46,219 nucleotides of DNA from Porphyra umbilicalis (Eukaryota; Rhodophyta; Bangiophyceae; Bangiales; Bangiaceae), in the NCBI GenBank assembly GCA_002049455.2, contig KV919219.1, positions 1 through 46,219 of the forward strand. Reading direction: 5' to 3'. The translations under genes were made by a program, and so were the position numbers. Positions 11,545-21,074 of this stretch are shown here, one piece after another (position 1 is the first letter of the stretch; the number at the start of each line of letters is the position of its first letter). The notes beneath the pieces are model-generated. The model searched no databases. It saw only the letters and a program-made list of their open reading frames with translations, and had not been told where the DNA came from.

Positions 11545-12175
11545 CCTTCTCTGGCCCCACACATCGGGGGGCCAGGCCCGTCGACCAATTTCGCTGTTCC
11601 GCCCGTGGCGCGCGTGCCAGGCGTCACACGTCCAGTATCGATGATCAGAGCGCGGCCCCGGGCGTGTCAGCTGACAGCCCAGTTCGAGCAGGACAGAGAC
11701 CAGTAGATCTCGTCCTCCGCGCCATTTCGAACCGCTGGCAAGTCCATTGCGAAATCATAGGGAATCGCAGCATCTTTTGACCCTATCTTGATCCCTGAAC
11801 GATGGCCCAATGGTCCAGATCACAGGCCCGTTCTGGGTCGGTCGAGGTCACATGATCAAATTTGTGACGATTAGAACGCAGATGTCGACCGGACGCCGGC
11901 GTCGTCGATTCGGACCACGTCGCCGCCGCGATCCGCAGCCCCCCCATCCCCCCCCCGACCGCCGACGTCGCCGTCGCCGTGGCTGCGGCCGCCGCGTCCC
12001 CCCCAGCCCCCCCCACCTGCCGCCCCACGCTCCCCCTCGCCCCCCCCCCCCCTCCTGTTCCGATCACTTCTGTTTCTCGTCTCGTCTTGCATTCGTTTTT
12101 CTTGCTTTCTTTTTCGTGGGTCATCTGCATTGTTCTTTTGGCTGTTCCTCTGTGTCGTTGACATAAATATGTGCT
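11545..12175 (+). repeat. Left arm of a 0.6 kb near-perfect palindrome
   Basis: This arm is the reverse complement of 12480-13112. About 560 bp (roughly 11565-12140) is almost identical, including C-runs of equal length. The only difference I noticed is A versus G near 11811. Identity declines over the last ~35 bp at the inner end and over ~20 bp at the outer end. All long ORFs within it are repeat artefacts rich in Arg/Pro/Gly. Confidence 0.92.
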
Positions 12176-12479
12176 GTTTTTTTTCCTGTCGTATCTACCA
12201 CTGCCGCCCTCGTCGATCTCCCTTGTTGGTGCTGATCACCGCTGGTTGTTCTCTAGCGTTTTTTTCTTTTTCTTGAAGGGGGAATCACGGTCACGGCGGT
12301 GGGTTTGTGCACTCTATGCTCGAGGCGGCTTGTCCCTCCACGACTTTAAACAGCATTTTACGCACTGTAGACGGGCGAGAAGAGCTGATGCCGACAGTAA
12401 AGAGGTGCAATAACTGCAGCGACCGCAAACTGAGTCCCGCAGCGCAAAAGAAAGACCAAGACAAAAAAGCACAGGAGCA
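12176..12479. other. Spacer (loop) of the 0.6 kb palindrome
   Basis: This roughly 300-bp unique spacer lies between the two arms and includes T-rich runs near 12177 and 12260. No gene is recognised. If transcribed through, the locus would make a hairpin RNA with a ~0.6 kb stem and this loop. Confidence 0.6.
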
Positions 12480-13112
12480 GCGTATATTTACATCTACGAC
12501 ACGAAGGAGAAGCCCAAAGAACAATGCAGATGACCCACGAAAAAGAAAGCAAGAAAAACGAATGCAAGACGAGACGAGAAACAGAAGTGATCGGAACAGG
12601 AGGGGGGGGGGGGGCGAGGGGGAGCGTGGGGCGGCAGGTGGGGGGGGCTGGGGGGGACGCGGCGGCCGCAGCCACGGCGACGGCGACGTCGGCGGTCGGG
12701 GGGGGGATGGGGGGGCTGCGGATCGCGGCGGCGACGTGGTCCGAATCGACGACGCCGGCGTCCGGTCGACATCTGCGTTCTAATCGTCACAAATTTGATC
12801 ATGTGACCTCGACCGACCCAGAACGGGCCTGTGATCTGGACCATCGGGCCATCGTTCAGGGATCAAGATAGGGTCAAAAGATGCTGCGATTCCCTATGAT
12901 TTCGCAATGGACTTGCCAGCGGTTCGAAATGGCGCGGAGGACGAGATCTACTGGTCTCTGTCCTGCTCGAACTGGGCTGTCAGCTGACACGCCCGGGGCC
13001 GCGCTCTGATCATCGATACTGGACGTGTGACGCCTGGCACGCGCGCCACGGGCGGAACAGCGAAATTGGTCGACGGGCCTGGCCCCCCGATGTGGGCGGC
13101 CGGTGAAGGCCC
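12480..13112 (-). repeat. Right arm of the 0.6 kb near-perfect palindrome
   Basis: This is the partner of 11545-12175. Its outer end stops almost exactly where the small CGCCTAGTTAAG inverted-repeat element begins (13120), which suggests that the two junctions are related. Confidence 0.92.
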
Positions 13113-13119
13113 TGGAGAA

Positions 13120-13325
13120 CGCCTAGTTAAGGGCGGTCTTCTGGGTCTGATCTGACAGTACGAAGCCCTCTCACAAGCACCGCCAGGGCAGCATACGTGT
13201 CGCCCAGTCGGGCTGACAGTCTCCACATTCCTCTTTTGGTTGGCCCAAGAGCACACCGAGCCGACATTCTGGCTTCCCATTGGTCAAATCCCAGGAGTTC
13301 GGCAGACGGAGGTCTTAACTAGGCG
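13120..13325 (+). repeat. 206-bp segment with perfect 12-bp inverted ends
   Basis: CGCCTAGTTAAG at 13120-13131 is exactly inverted as CTTAACTAGGCG at 13314-13325. Nothing inside is coding. It may be a small non-autonomous element lying at the edge of the palindrome. No clear target duplication is visible. Confidence 0.55.
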
Positions 13326-14268
13326 TGTGAGAGCTCTTCGATGTCATGCGTTGCCGTGTGTGATGGAGCACCCAAAATCCATTGAGCACAGAAGTGGGTT
13401 TGAGACTTTTGCTGGGACACGTCACTTGATTTTAGCCGCGCTTGCAAGAAACCAGGAACACATGGGACGCACTTTCGATGTCGGCCGAGTGCTAGGTTTA
13501 TTGTGGAACGACTGTATTGACGAAATTGCTCTGCAGAATGACAGAAATTTCGGTGCCCCACCAATGAGCACAAAAATGCTAAATGCAAATTTTGCTTTTC
13601 AGCCGTACTCTCGATGAAACACCTTCGCTGTTGTCGGTGGCGCCGTCCACCGCAGTGGCTGCGCAAAGCTGGAAACGCACACCATGGGCCCTGCTCTGAG
13701 AAGGCCACTGCGGCCACAGCCGCCGCGGCCGCCCTCCTGCTGTGCCACAGCGCCGCCGTCCCTGCCGCCAGCCGCGGCCGCCGCCGCTCTCCGCAGGCGA
13801 GGGTGGGCGACAGCGAGGGCGGCGTCAGCGGCAGGCGCGGCGGCGGCGGCGGCAGAGGTGTCGGCGGTCGCGGCGGTGTCCGCCGCCACACCGAGCAACC
13901 GCCGTGCCTGCTGCGCCTGCGGCGGCCCGCCCTGACGCCCCGCCTGCAGAGGAGCGGCACGCGGTGTGGCGGAAGCGCGTCGCCGCGCCCTGCTCGGGAG
14001 CCGCGACGGCGACATGCGCGCAAGTCGCGCGCGCGGGGGGGGGCGAGTGCTAAGCTGCTGTGGACGATGCGACTCGTGCTGGACAAGAGTGCGGGGGGTG
14101 AGGTGGGTGATGGGCAATACTGCGCGGGAGGTCCTTTCCCTACTGCGGCAAACAATGACACTTGTGTAGGGATAAAAACCGCTGCCCAACGGGGAATAAA
14201 AAACCTTTATCATACTCAACATGCACATGCATCACGTGGCACACGAAGGCAACAAACTACAGGTCCCT
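13326..14268. other. Intergenic with a very G+C-rich core
   Basis: 13.61-14.06 kb is extremely rich in GCC/CGC triplets and gives overlapping Ala/Arg/Pro-rich ORFs in every frame, which I do not accept as genes. A plus-strand AATAAA occurs at about 14198, before the minus-strand pseudogene end. Confidence 0.5.
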
Positions 14269-16687
14269 CTACTCGGAATCATCGCTGTCTTTGGACGACT
14301 CGCTTTCTTCGTCCAGGTTGCGAGTCGTGTTTGGGCTGCGCGCAAGCTGAGCAGCGGCTGCCCACCGCTTGGTCTCCAGCGAGCAACGGCCAGCGCCAGT
14401 CTTGGCTTGTCGACGCACGTGTGCAGGCGCAGCTTTGGCCGCCGCCGCCGCCGCCAGAGCAGAGGCCGATGTCCCATCAGCACCCAAAGGCGCCGCCAGC
14501 GCTCCTCGCCCCGGCGGCGCCCGCGCTCCGGCGGCAGGGCCGGCGGTCGCCCGCGCCGTCCCCGTCGAGCTGTCAACACCCAGACCGGCAACGCCGTCGC
14601 CCACACAGCCGATAGAGTCGTCAGTCCCCTCGCCCCCCCCCAAATCAATAGCAGACGAGCTCGTCACGCCTGCACGCTCCAGCATCTTCTGTGTAAAGGC
14701 CAATCCGTAACGAGCCACCTCAGGGTGTGCCGCATCAGCGGCGAGTCAAAAAAGCAAAGGGCAGTGCGCTCGTGGTGCGCGTCGGTGAGCTTGTGGAGAG
14801 CCCTAGTGCTCGCCTTGACCTGGGCGTCCATCAGCACTTCCTCTTGGAATTGCATCTTGGCCGCCTTGATGCCGACAGGGCGACCCTGAAAGCCGCCAGT
14901 GCGTCGGCTGCGGCCGCTGCCGCTGCTGCTGCCACTGTCCTCCTCGTCAGACGACGTGTCGCCCATGATCTCCATGCCCAAGGCGTCGCCGCCGTTGGCG
15001 GCGCCGCTAAACTTGTCACTCTGCCGCAGGACGCGCCAACATGCGACCCACTTGCAGTGCGCGACCTTGGCCTTGCGTTTGCGGGTCTTGTCATTGACCT
15101 TGTCCTGGTTGCGGTCCTCTCGGATGGCGTCGTACACGTCCAGCGAGCAATAGCGCGCCACAGCGCGGCTGATAATGTCCTCCTCAGATGGGTTGCCAGT
15201 GGTCGGCATGGCCTTAACTGCGAGGTAGTGCGACGTGAAGGCGCTCACACCCGCCCGAATACGCTTAAACTGCTTCTCCAGCGCGCTCTGAAGGCGCCCC
15301 ACTTTCATAGGCCCCTTCTTTCGAACTTTCTCACCCCAAACCTTCTGCACCGTCGCCTACAGGTTGTCCTCAGTCCGGGCAGTCCCCTTCACCGCGTCGC
15401 TCGTCACCTCGAGGTACGCCTCACGGAGCAGCACACGGTCAGCGTCCGTCCGCCCCAGAGCAGACCCCATCCTCTTGGTCAGCGCGTACGTCACAGCCGG
15501 TAGGGAGGCGGCGGGTGGGGAGACAGCAACTGGGGCGGCCGCCGAGAGATAGGGACGAGCTGGTAGGTCGGGTCGACAGAGGGATGGTTCCCCTGCAAGA
15601 CGTACATCGGACGCCTCGGGGGCTCGGCTGACGTCGGCTGCCGCAACGGCTGCGACGGCGCGGGCCACCAGGTCCACGGCGAGGAGGTGCTCCGCGTTGG
15701 CGTCTGGGTAGGTACCCACTGGAACTTCTGCGTGTCGCCCAGATCTCCGTACTGGGCGACCCGCCAGGGCGAGGGGGTAGCAAGCACGCCCCACAGAGGC
15801 ACCGGCCGTGACTCTTCCAAGGGTGGCACTTGCTCGTCGCCCCACGCCTCGCAGGAGGGAGCCCAGGTCCAAGCCGGAGGGGGGCCCGCCGGACGGCGGG
15901 GCAGGGTCCGCGGGCAGACCGAGCCGTCGCCCCTTGGCGAGCGCCAGTCGCCCCGTGGCGGGCTAGGCGGTGGGCCGCACGGCTGGCGCTGCGGGCTGCG
16001 TAGGCGGTAGATGTCGCGGCCGCCTTTGAAAGGGGGCAGAACTCTTTGTGGACTACGGGGAGCACCCAGCGGCGCAGGCCGCGGCAGGCGTGAAGAGCTG
16101 CAAGAACGGTACTCGCTACCGCGAAAGGATGGATGCGGCGGCAAACGCGGCGGGCCGGGAGGACCACCAGCCGGCAAGCGCCGAGCGCCCGCACCAAAGT
16201 GGTTCTGAGAGAATGCCGGGCCCCGTGTCGGCCGAGGAGGGGCGCCTAAGGGCGGCCGAGGGGGGCTCGATGGTCGCCAGCCGTCTTTGTTGCCACGGCG
16301 ACGCGGATCCGCACGCAAAGCGCCGGGAGGGCCGCCGGCAGCACCGCGGCCGTCCTAATCGCCGCGGTAGCGCACGTTCCGTCGTAGCTGCTCACAGTCG
16401 TCGCGCTCGCCGTGTTGGCGGCCGCGACCAAGCGGGGAGTGAGGCCGCTTAAATGGCCGGGGTAGCCCGCCCTCTGCGGCACGGTAAAAGCCGGGGGGCG
16501 GGCGATGCCCACCCGGCGCCGCGTGCGACATGGGGGGAGGAGGGGGGGGAGGGGGTGGGGGAGGCATGTTCGGGTGCTCGAAATCGTCCTCGCAGGGACT
16601 AAAGGGGGGAGGCGGGCGCCAGGTACCGTAACGCTTCCGCTGCGTGCGCCGTCGCCGAGAGTCGTTCGCGCCCTTCGCGCGCGTCAT
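14269..16687 (-). pseudogene. Myb/NAM-associated-like accessory protein of a DNA transposon, broken
   Basis: The minus-strand frame opens with MTRAKGANDSRRRR and a long Pro/Arg-rich N-terminal region. It then enters a trihelix/Myb-like region (ADRVLLREAYLEV, then VQKVWGEKV and SALEKQFKRI) and a C-terminal half resembling the NAM-associated family (HCKWVACWRVLR, then RPVGIKAAKMQFQEE and a helical tail), ending in an acidic SESSKDSDDSE. Proteins of this type bind transposon ends for PIF/Harbinger transposases. The frame is interrupted by TAG at 16355-16357, a frameshift near 15500, TAG at 15357-15359 where family members usually have Trp, and a frameshift near 14715 (H|PEVARYGLAF resumes). I infer about 790 residues before decay. 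It could be the partner of the transposase at 8.5 kb or of another copy. Confidence 0.72.
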
Positions 16688-18133
16688 GCTCAGGAATGCC
16701 GGCGTCGCAGCGACGGGGAGAGACGGTCAGCGCGGGCTAAAGACGCCGTGCGAGTGAGAAACGGAGGCGGGCGCCGCGGCGCCGGCGGTGGTTTGTGCGC
16801 ACACACACGGCACGCGGCAGACCCGTGCGCGGGCGACTCTACAGGGCCCCGAAAGGACGCGTCTGCGACGGTTCGCGGACCGTTGGCTACCGAGGCACCT
16901 TTCAGCGGACTCACGTGTGCAAGCAGAGCCCGCCTGACGAACGGGTGCGTGGCGCGCGCGCGTGACGAGGCCCGCCCGGGCCCGCCCTCGCCGCAAAAAA
17001 AGGCTGCGCCCGCCGGACACGTGCAGGGAATCTGGTGGATGTCCTTCTATACGTTGCCTGGCGAGGGGGAGTTCACCACCGCTGGCACGCGCGAGCTCAC
17101 AATACCTGTTCATTGGACCGACGACAATGCGCGGACCGACGCCTGGGCCATGCCAGCCATCATCGGTGTCCGCCCACGCAATGCGCTCAGCTGACAGACG
17201 TGTGTGTGAGGCCCAAGTCGCGATCATACGACGGTCAAGCGAAGACACTCATTGCTGTGCAGCGCTTTCTCATCTCTCACCCAGAGTCACACCTGCCCGC
17301 CACATCATCCGTTTGAGACGAGCGGCGTCCAATCATGTTCACTGGAAAACTGATGGCGGAGCCAGTCCCGCCCAGATCGAGTCCAGATCGAGACATAACA
17401 TTTTGAAAGTACCTGGACTGGGTGAAAGAAACTATGACGCAGGGGCACGGCCGAGAAATTTGACATCGACAGCCAATCAAACAGCGCCTATTCCGTCCGC
17501 TGACTGGAGAGTCTGACCCGAGAGCGGCTTACGGCAATCGATTCTACAGGCTTGCACTCCCGAGAGATGTACACGGGCGATGCAGGCTGTTTAACAGGAC
17601 CACTCTGCGGTGCGGAGAGTGCCTTGGTCCGCTCGCGCAGGTGATTGTCCACCAGACTGGCCCAGATCGCTGGTGTTGCGCCTCGTGCAACGCGGGTCAT
17701 TGCCTGTGCCAGGCGTTGACATCGAAAATTCTTGCGCGTGGTGCCGTGGCACTGCCAGGTGTCGTCGCATTCACACCATGTTATTGCGTGTTGAGCTCGA
17801 TTCTGGTCGGATTGGGCTTCGTTTGCATGCCGTGCTTCAATTCTTTGTCGCGTGGCATGCCCGATTCCTTTATTGAATGAATCAAATGACTATCTCTGCA
17901 CGATCTGCAATCGGTTTTGGAAACATCAGCCATCGTCGTTTAACTAGTCCCCCGCAATACCAGGCGAGGTCAGATTGGGGCCTCATCAGAACCAGCAACG
18001 TCGGCCCTATCGTTCCATCGGCCAGAGTGCCGTCGATGGTTGATGTGGCATATTCCATGCAGACGTTTGGGATATGGGGCCCCCAGGATGGTCTCTCCAT
18101 TCAGTGACCCACACGTTGCACCTCCAGATGGGG
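16688..18133. other. Intergenic, no gene recognised
   Basis: The first 500 bp is G+C-rich with ORFs in several frames; the remainder is closer to 55% G+C. The only structure seen is the 19-bp inverted pair that starts at 17992. No conserved motif was found. Confidence 0.5.
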
Positions 18134-18163
18134 TTAAATAGAAGATGGGGCCGACGTTGCTGG
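17992..18163 (+). repeat. 172-bp segment with 19-bp inverted ends
   Basis: CCAGCAACGTCGGCCCTAT (17992-18010) is inverted at 18145-18163 with one mismatch. The right end plus about 12 bp beyond it recurs at 7.08-7.11 kb, which identifies the end as a dispersed sequence and the segment as a possible MITE. Confidence 0.6.
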
Positions 18164-18874
18164 GATTGCCCGTACGGCCCCTTGCACGATCGGGACATGC
18201 TCCGGGCAGGATACGGATTGGGACCAGGGGTTTTCAAACGTACTCTTCAACAGAGTATACGCGCGTAGTCTTTTCGGGTATCTACGCGGATGCTGGGAGT
18301 ATCGGAAGGGGAGAAATCTCCTCTGCCCGGAGCACGAACCAAACAAAAATACGCTAATTCTGGTCTCAACGGGAATCTTTAAAATGTACCCGATCCTGGA
18401 TCCCAGGACTCGAGGTACCCGCACTTGACATAGAATTTGCAGTAGCCCCTCTATTTGGGCAACGCCCGGGCTAAGTAGCACCAGAAGCACCCAAACACAA
18501 ATCCACAAAACACGAACAGGGGCCCACACGGCTAAATGTAGCCACCACTGTTTGGTAGCATAAAATGAGTAAGATCCTGTATGTGGGGTTATGATTTCCG
18601 ACGCTCTCGGAAGGTAATTGAGACTGACTGTCTGCTTGTCGATGGCTTTTTTTTTCTCGACCACCATTGATTCGAAGTTCTTCTGCATATATCTCTGACA
18701 AGTGCCCGGTGGTCGGCTAGCGCCTGGAGGGCACTTTGAATTATAAGACCGGACACTATTCAGTAACATGGCAGGTGTCACCATGACGACAGGACGCGCG
18801 CGTGTCTTTTCATGCGAACACTCTTCATAACACTCCTGTACTGCGCCTTCATCATGCCAATACCGACACAGCAC
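18134..18874 (-). CDS. Hypothetical ORF with one hydrophobic segment (low confidence)
   Basis: This is an open frame of 246 codons in DNA of moderate G+C content. Its central part has a strongly hydrophobic stretch (WAPVRVLWICVWVLLVLL) that could span a membrane once. The rest is basic and Cys/Pro-rich without a recognisable motif. It overlaps the inverted-repeat end at 18145-18163, which argues against a conserved gene. It may be a chance ORF, and I assign no function. Confidence 0.15.
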   Translation of the reverse strand: MLCRYWHDEGAVQECYEECSHEKTRARPVVMVTPAMLLNSVRSYNSKCPPGASRPPGTCQRYMQKNFESMVVEKKKAIDKQTVSLNYLPRASEIITPHTGSYSFYATKQWWLHLAVWAPVRVLWICVWVLLVLLSPGVAQIEGLLQILCQVRVPRVLGSRIGYILKIPVETRISVFLFGSCSGQRRFLPFRYSQHPRRYPKRLRAYTLLKSTFENPWSQSVSCPEHVPIVQGAVRAIPATSAPSSI

Positions 18875-18880
18875 CCTGGT

Positions 18881-19285
18881 GTATTGCTGATCTCCGAATT
18901 TTGTCCTGGGGGACAGAGACAGAGACTGACTCTGAATAAGAGCACTCTATTGGTTTAAAACGACAGTAAGAAGGCATCGAAGCCAATAGAAAGCCCGCAT
19001 TCTGTGCCAGGACCTTGCATCGAGCAGAACTCACTGTTTGTTGCCGCTTGATCCGCTTTTCTTGGCATTGAGCAAGCTGCCCACGCGAGATCTTGAGAAT
19101 TTCTACTGTCTCCTCGCCAGAAGTGCAGATGAGAGGAGGAGCTCATGTTGATTTCCAGGCTGCATGGGCACATGTAAGAAATCAGGAGCACCAAGTCAGT
19201 CCCAGGGGCGCATCTGATTGGTGGAGAGAGTCGGTCCGCAAGTCAGTCTCTGTCCACCAGGACAAAATTCGGGGATCAGCAATAC
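18881..19285 (+). mobile_element. 405-bp element with ~45-bp inverted ends
   Basis: The left end (18881-18931) begins GTATTGCTGATC and contains GAATTTTGTCCTGG followed by GGACAGAGAC. The right end (19241-19285) is its reverse complement with a few substitutions and one ~6-bp length difference in the GACAGAGA repeats. Nothing inside is coding. No clear target duplication is visible, so it may be a MITE or a remnant. Confidence 0.65.
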
Positions 19286-20237
19286 TCTTCCCGGTTCATC
19301 CCAGCCCAGCCCACCTGTACGTCCAAGCACAGCTCACCCCACTACAACAACCGCACATGCCCCACCCCATACACTCCAACCACCGGACCCTACCCACATC
19401 CACGCCATCCGAACCCGCCTCGCCTCGCCTCTTACACACTGCACACCCTACCAACCCCGCCCTACGCACACGCACACCACCCCAACCCACCCCGCGCCGC
19501 CTCCTACGCCCCCCACACCCCCCACTCCCCCCACCCCACCCCACACCCACCCCCCCACCCCACCCCCCCCCACCTCACCCCACACCCCCCCCACCCCACA
19601 CCCCCTCCACCCCACACCGCCCCCACCCCACACACCCCCCACCCAACGCACCCCCCACCCCACACACCCCCGACCCCACACCCCTCCCACCCCACACCCC
19701 TCCCACCCCACACCCCTCCCACCCCACACCCCTCCCACCCCACACCCCCCCCACCCTACCCGCACCCACCCGACCCCGCCGCGATCCCGGCACCCCACCC
19801 GACCCATGCCCCCCACCCCACCCACCAACGACGACCACCGCTGAGACTACTTTTGGACGAAATAATTCTGACATGGGGGCTGAAATTCCGACCGACCCGC
19901 ACACTTCATGGGCATGCCGTGTCATGAATTACTCTAGTGCCTGTGAACACTGGCCCAGTGGCTGGAGTCGGGTGTGAAAACTGACACTGTTGAACGATCA
20001 GCAATCCGGGGTGGTCGCGGACGGACAAAGTAGCCTACAAGCGTCTTTAAGAGAGTAGAAGTTTCGTGTAATGGCCTTTTAAGTGTAGTAGATTACATTT
20101 CTAATCCCCATGTTGAGAAATGCTGGGAAAATCATAAAAGAGAAAGATATACGTCGTCAAATGGCTTACAAAACAACAGTTGCGGACCGAAAGTATGAAT
20201 ACTCAATTTATTAGTTCGTTGGGTTATCCTTTTTGGT
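19286..20237. other. Gene-free: C-rich tract followed by AT-rich DNA
   Basis: The first half is the C-rich tract listed separately. 20.03-20.24 kb is markedly A+T-rich compared with the rest of the window and leads into the tRNA-like sequence. No protein-coding signal is visible. Confidence 0.55.
19318..19845 (+). repeat. C-rich low-complexity tract with a short tandem array
   Basis: About 530 bp is made almost only of C with interspersed A, CAC and CCT. At 19678-19745 a 17-bp unit, CCCCTCCCACCCCACAC, repeats about four times. The Pro/His/Thr-rich frames on plus and the Gly/Val/Trp-rich frames on minus are low-complexity artefacts. The minus strand carries many G-runs that could form G-quadruplexes. 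Confidence 0.9.
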
Positions 20238-20311
20238 GACAATATTGTTCAGTTGGTCAGAACGGCGGAATCGTAATCCGCACGTCGTGGGTACGAATCC
20301 CACTTTTGGTC
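20238..20311 (+). tRNA. tRNA-Thr(CGT)-like sequence, possibly a pseudogene or SINE head
   Basis: There is a D-arm GTTC-AGTTGGTCA-GAAC (20247-20263). The anticodon arm is GCGGA-ATCGTAA-TCCGC, with a 7-base loop, T33 and anticodon CGT. The T-arm is GTGGG-TACGAAT-CCCAC (20287-20303), in which the usual TTC of the T-loop is TAC. The acceptor GACAATA pairs only 5 of 7 with the adjacent 3' strand, but a perfect complement TATTGTC occurs 14 nt further on (20318-20324). Either this is a decayed tRNA or tRNA-derived SINE, or the acceptor strand is displaced by an insertion. A TTTTTTT Pol III-like terminator lies about 70 bp downstream. Confidence 0.5.
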
Positions 20312-20957
20312 AGCTGTTATTGTCTAATTATTTGGACAGTGCATTCTTAAGGGCCTGGACGGGAGTTCAAGTCTCACCGAGAGTTGTTTTTTTATTCCAG
20401 GCACGTAAGTGCAATACCTCGGCCTTCAGGGTGGTGGCGCGCTCGGCGACGCATCGATACCGGGTACGCCGGCCGGCTCCATGGCCGCGAGAACGCACGG
20501 GGGCACGTACAGCCACGTTGCCGTGGCAGGGGGGGCGTGGGGCGGGGAAAGGGGTGCCGCCGCCGCCGCCGCAGCGGCGGCGGCCCGCCGGCGTGGTGCA
20601 GCGCCTACGGACGGGGCCGTCACACCGCCACGCAGCGTAGCTGCGCGCGGCCGACACGGCGCACGGGCGGGCAGATGGGATCGACTACTGCGCGACGGGG
20701 CGCCTCTAACCGCACCGGTAGATGGCGTCAGCAACCTCCGACGCGCCGCCGCCACAGAAGCCGGCGCGCAGGCACAATGACCCGCGGGTCATCGTGGGCG
20801 CTTCAAACTCCGGAAGTCGGTTGCCGCGCGCCATTCGGGGCGGTGGGTGGGAGCAGGAGGGCAGGCGCCCTGTACCCCTGTGGCAGGACAGTCCTTCTGA
20901 GCCACGTAACTCCATTCGCTTTTAGCGTCATCGCGACACTTCCAAAACTGACATGCC
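20312..20957. other. Intergenic after the tRNA-like sequence
   Basis: A second T-arm-like B-box (GGAGTTCAAGTCTCACC, about 20363-20379) precedes a T-run. This is followed by G+C-rich DNA with an Ala-rich ORF and a GCC-repeat hairpin (about 20553-20586). No gene is recognised. Confidence 0.45.
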
Positions 20958-21074
20958 CTCAGATCCCTGAGGACACGAATTCAGACAGTCACCTCTGAAA
21001 CGGAGAGCATGTCCCACGATCTCAGTATATGTGTGCATCACTACATTTTGAGAGTACCCTGTCCTAAAGGCCAG
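20958..21074 (+). repeat. Dispersed 117-bp repeat, copy next to the unrecognised pseudogene
   Basis: Starting CTCAGATCCCTGAGGACACG, this matches 42422-42539 in reverse complement (about 85-90% by eye). It includes CACCTCTGAAACGGAGA and TATATGTGTGCATCACTAC. It overlaps the 3' end of the pseudogene at 21041-22455, so it may form one end of that element. Confidence 0.8.

Noticed and set aside
11810..12166. Conserved Arg/Pro-rich protein in two copies (also 12494-12844, minus)
   Set aside because: The identity is explained by the palindrome itself, and G/C-run DNA gives open frames in every phase.
13614..14615. 333-codon plus-strand ORF rich in Arg/Ala
   Set aside because: It covers a GCC-rich block and the antisense of a pseudogene, with no domain and equivalent frames on the other strand.
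14727..15503. 258-codon plus-strand ORF
   Set aside because: It is antisense to the Myb/NAM-like pseudogene, whose minus-strand frame carries the conserved residues.
19093..19977. Long Pro/His/Thr-rich plus-strand ORF and overlapping Gly/Val/Trp-rich minus-strand ORFs
   Set aside because: They are translations of the C-rich low-complexity tract; open frames occur on both strands and no motif is present.
20355..20400. A second complete tRNA gene
   Set aside because: Only a T-arm-like segment is present; no matching anticodon arm or D-arm could be folded upstream.
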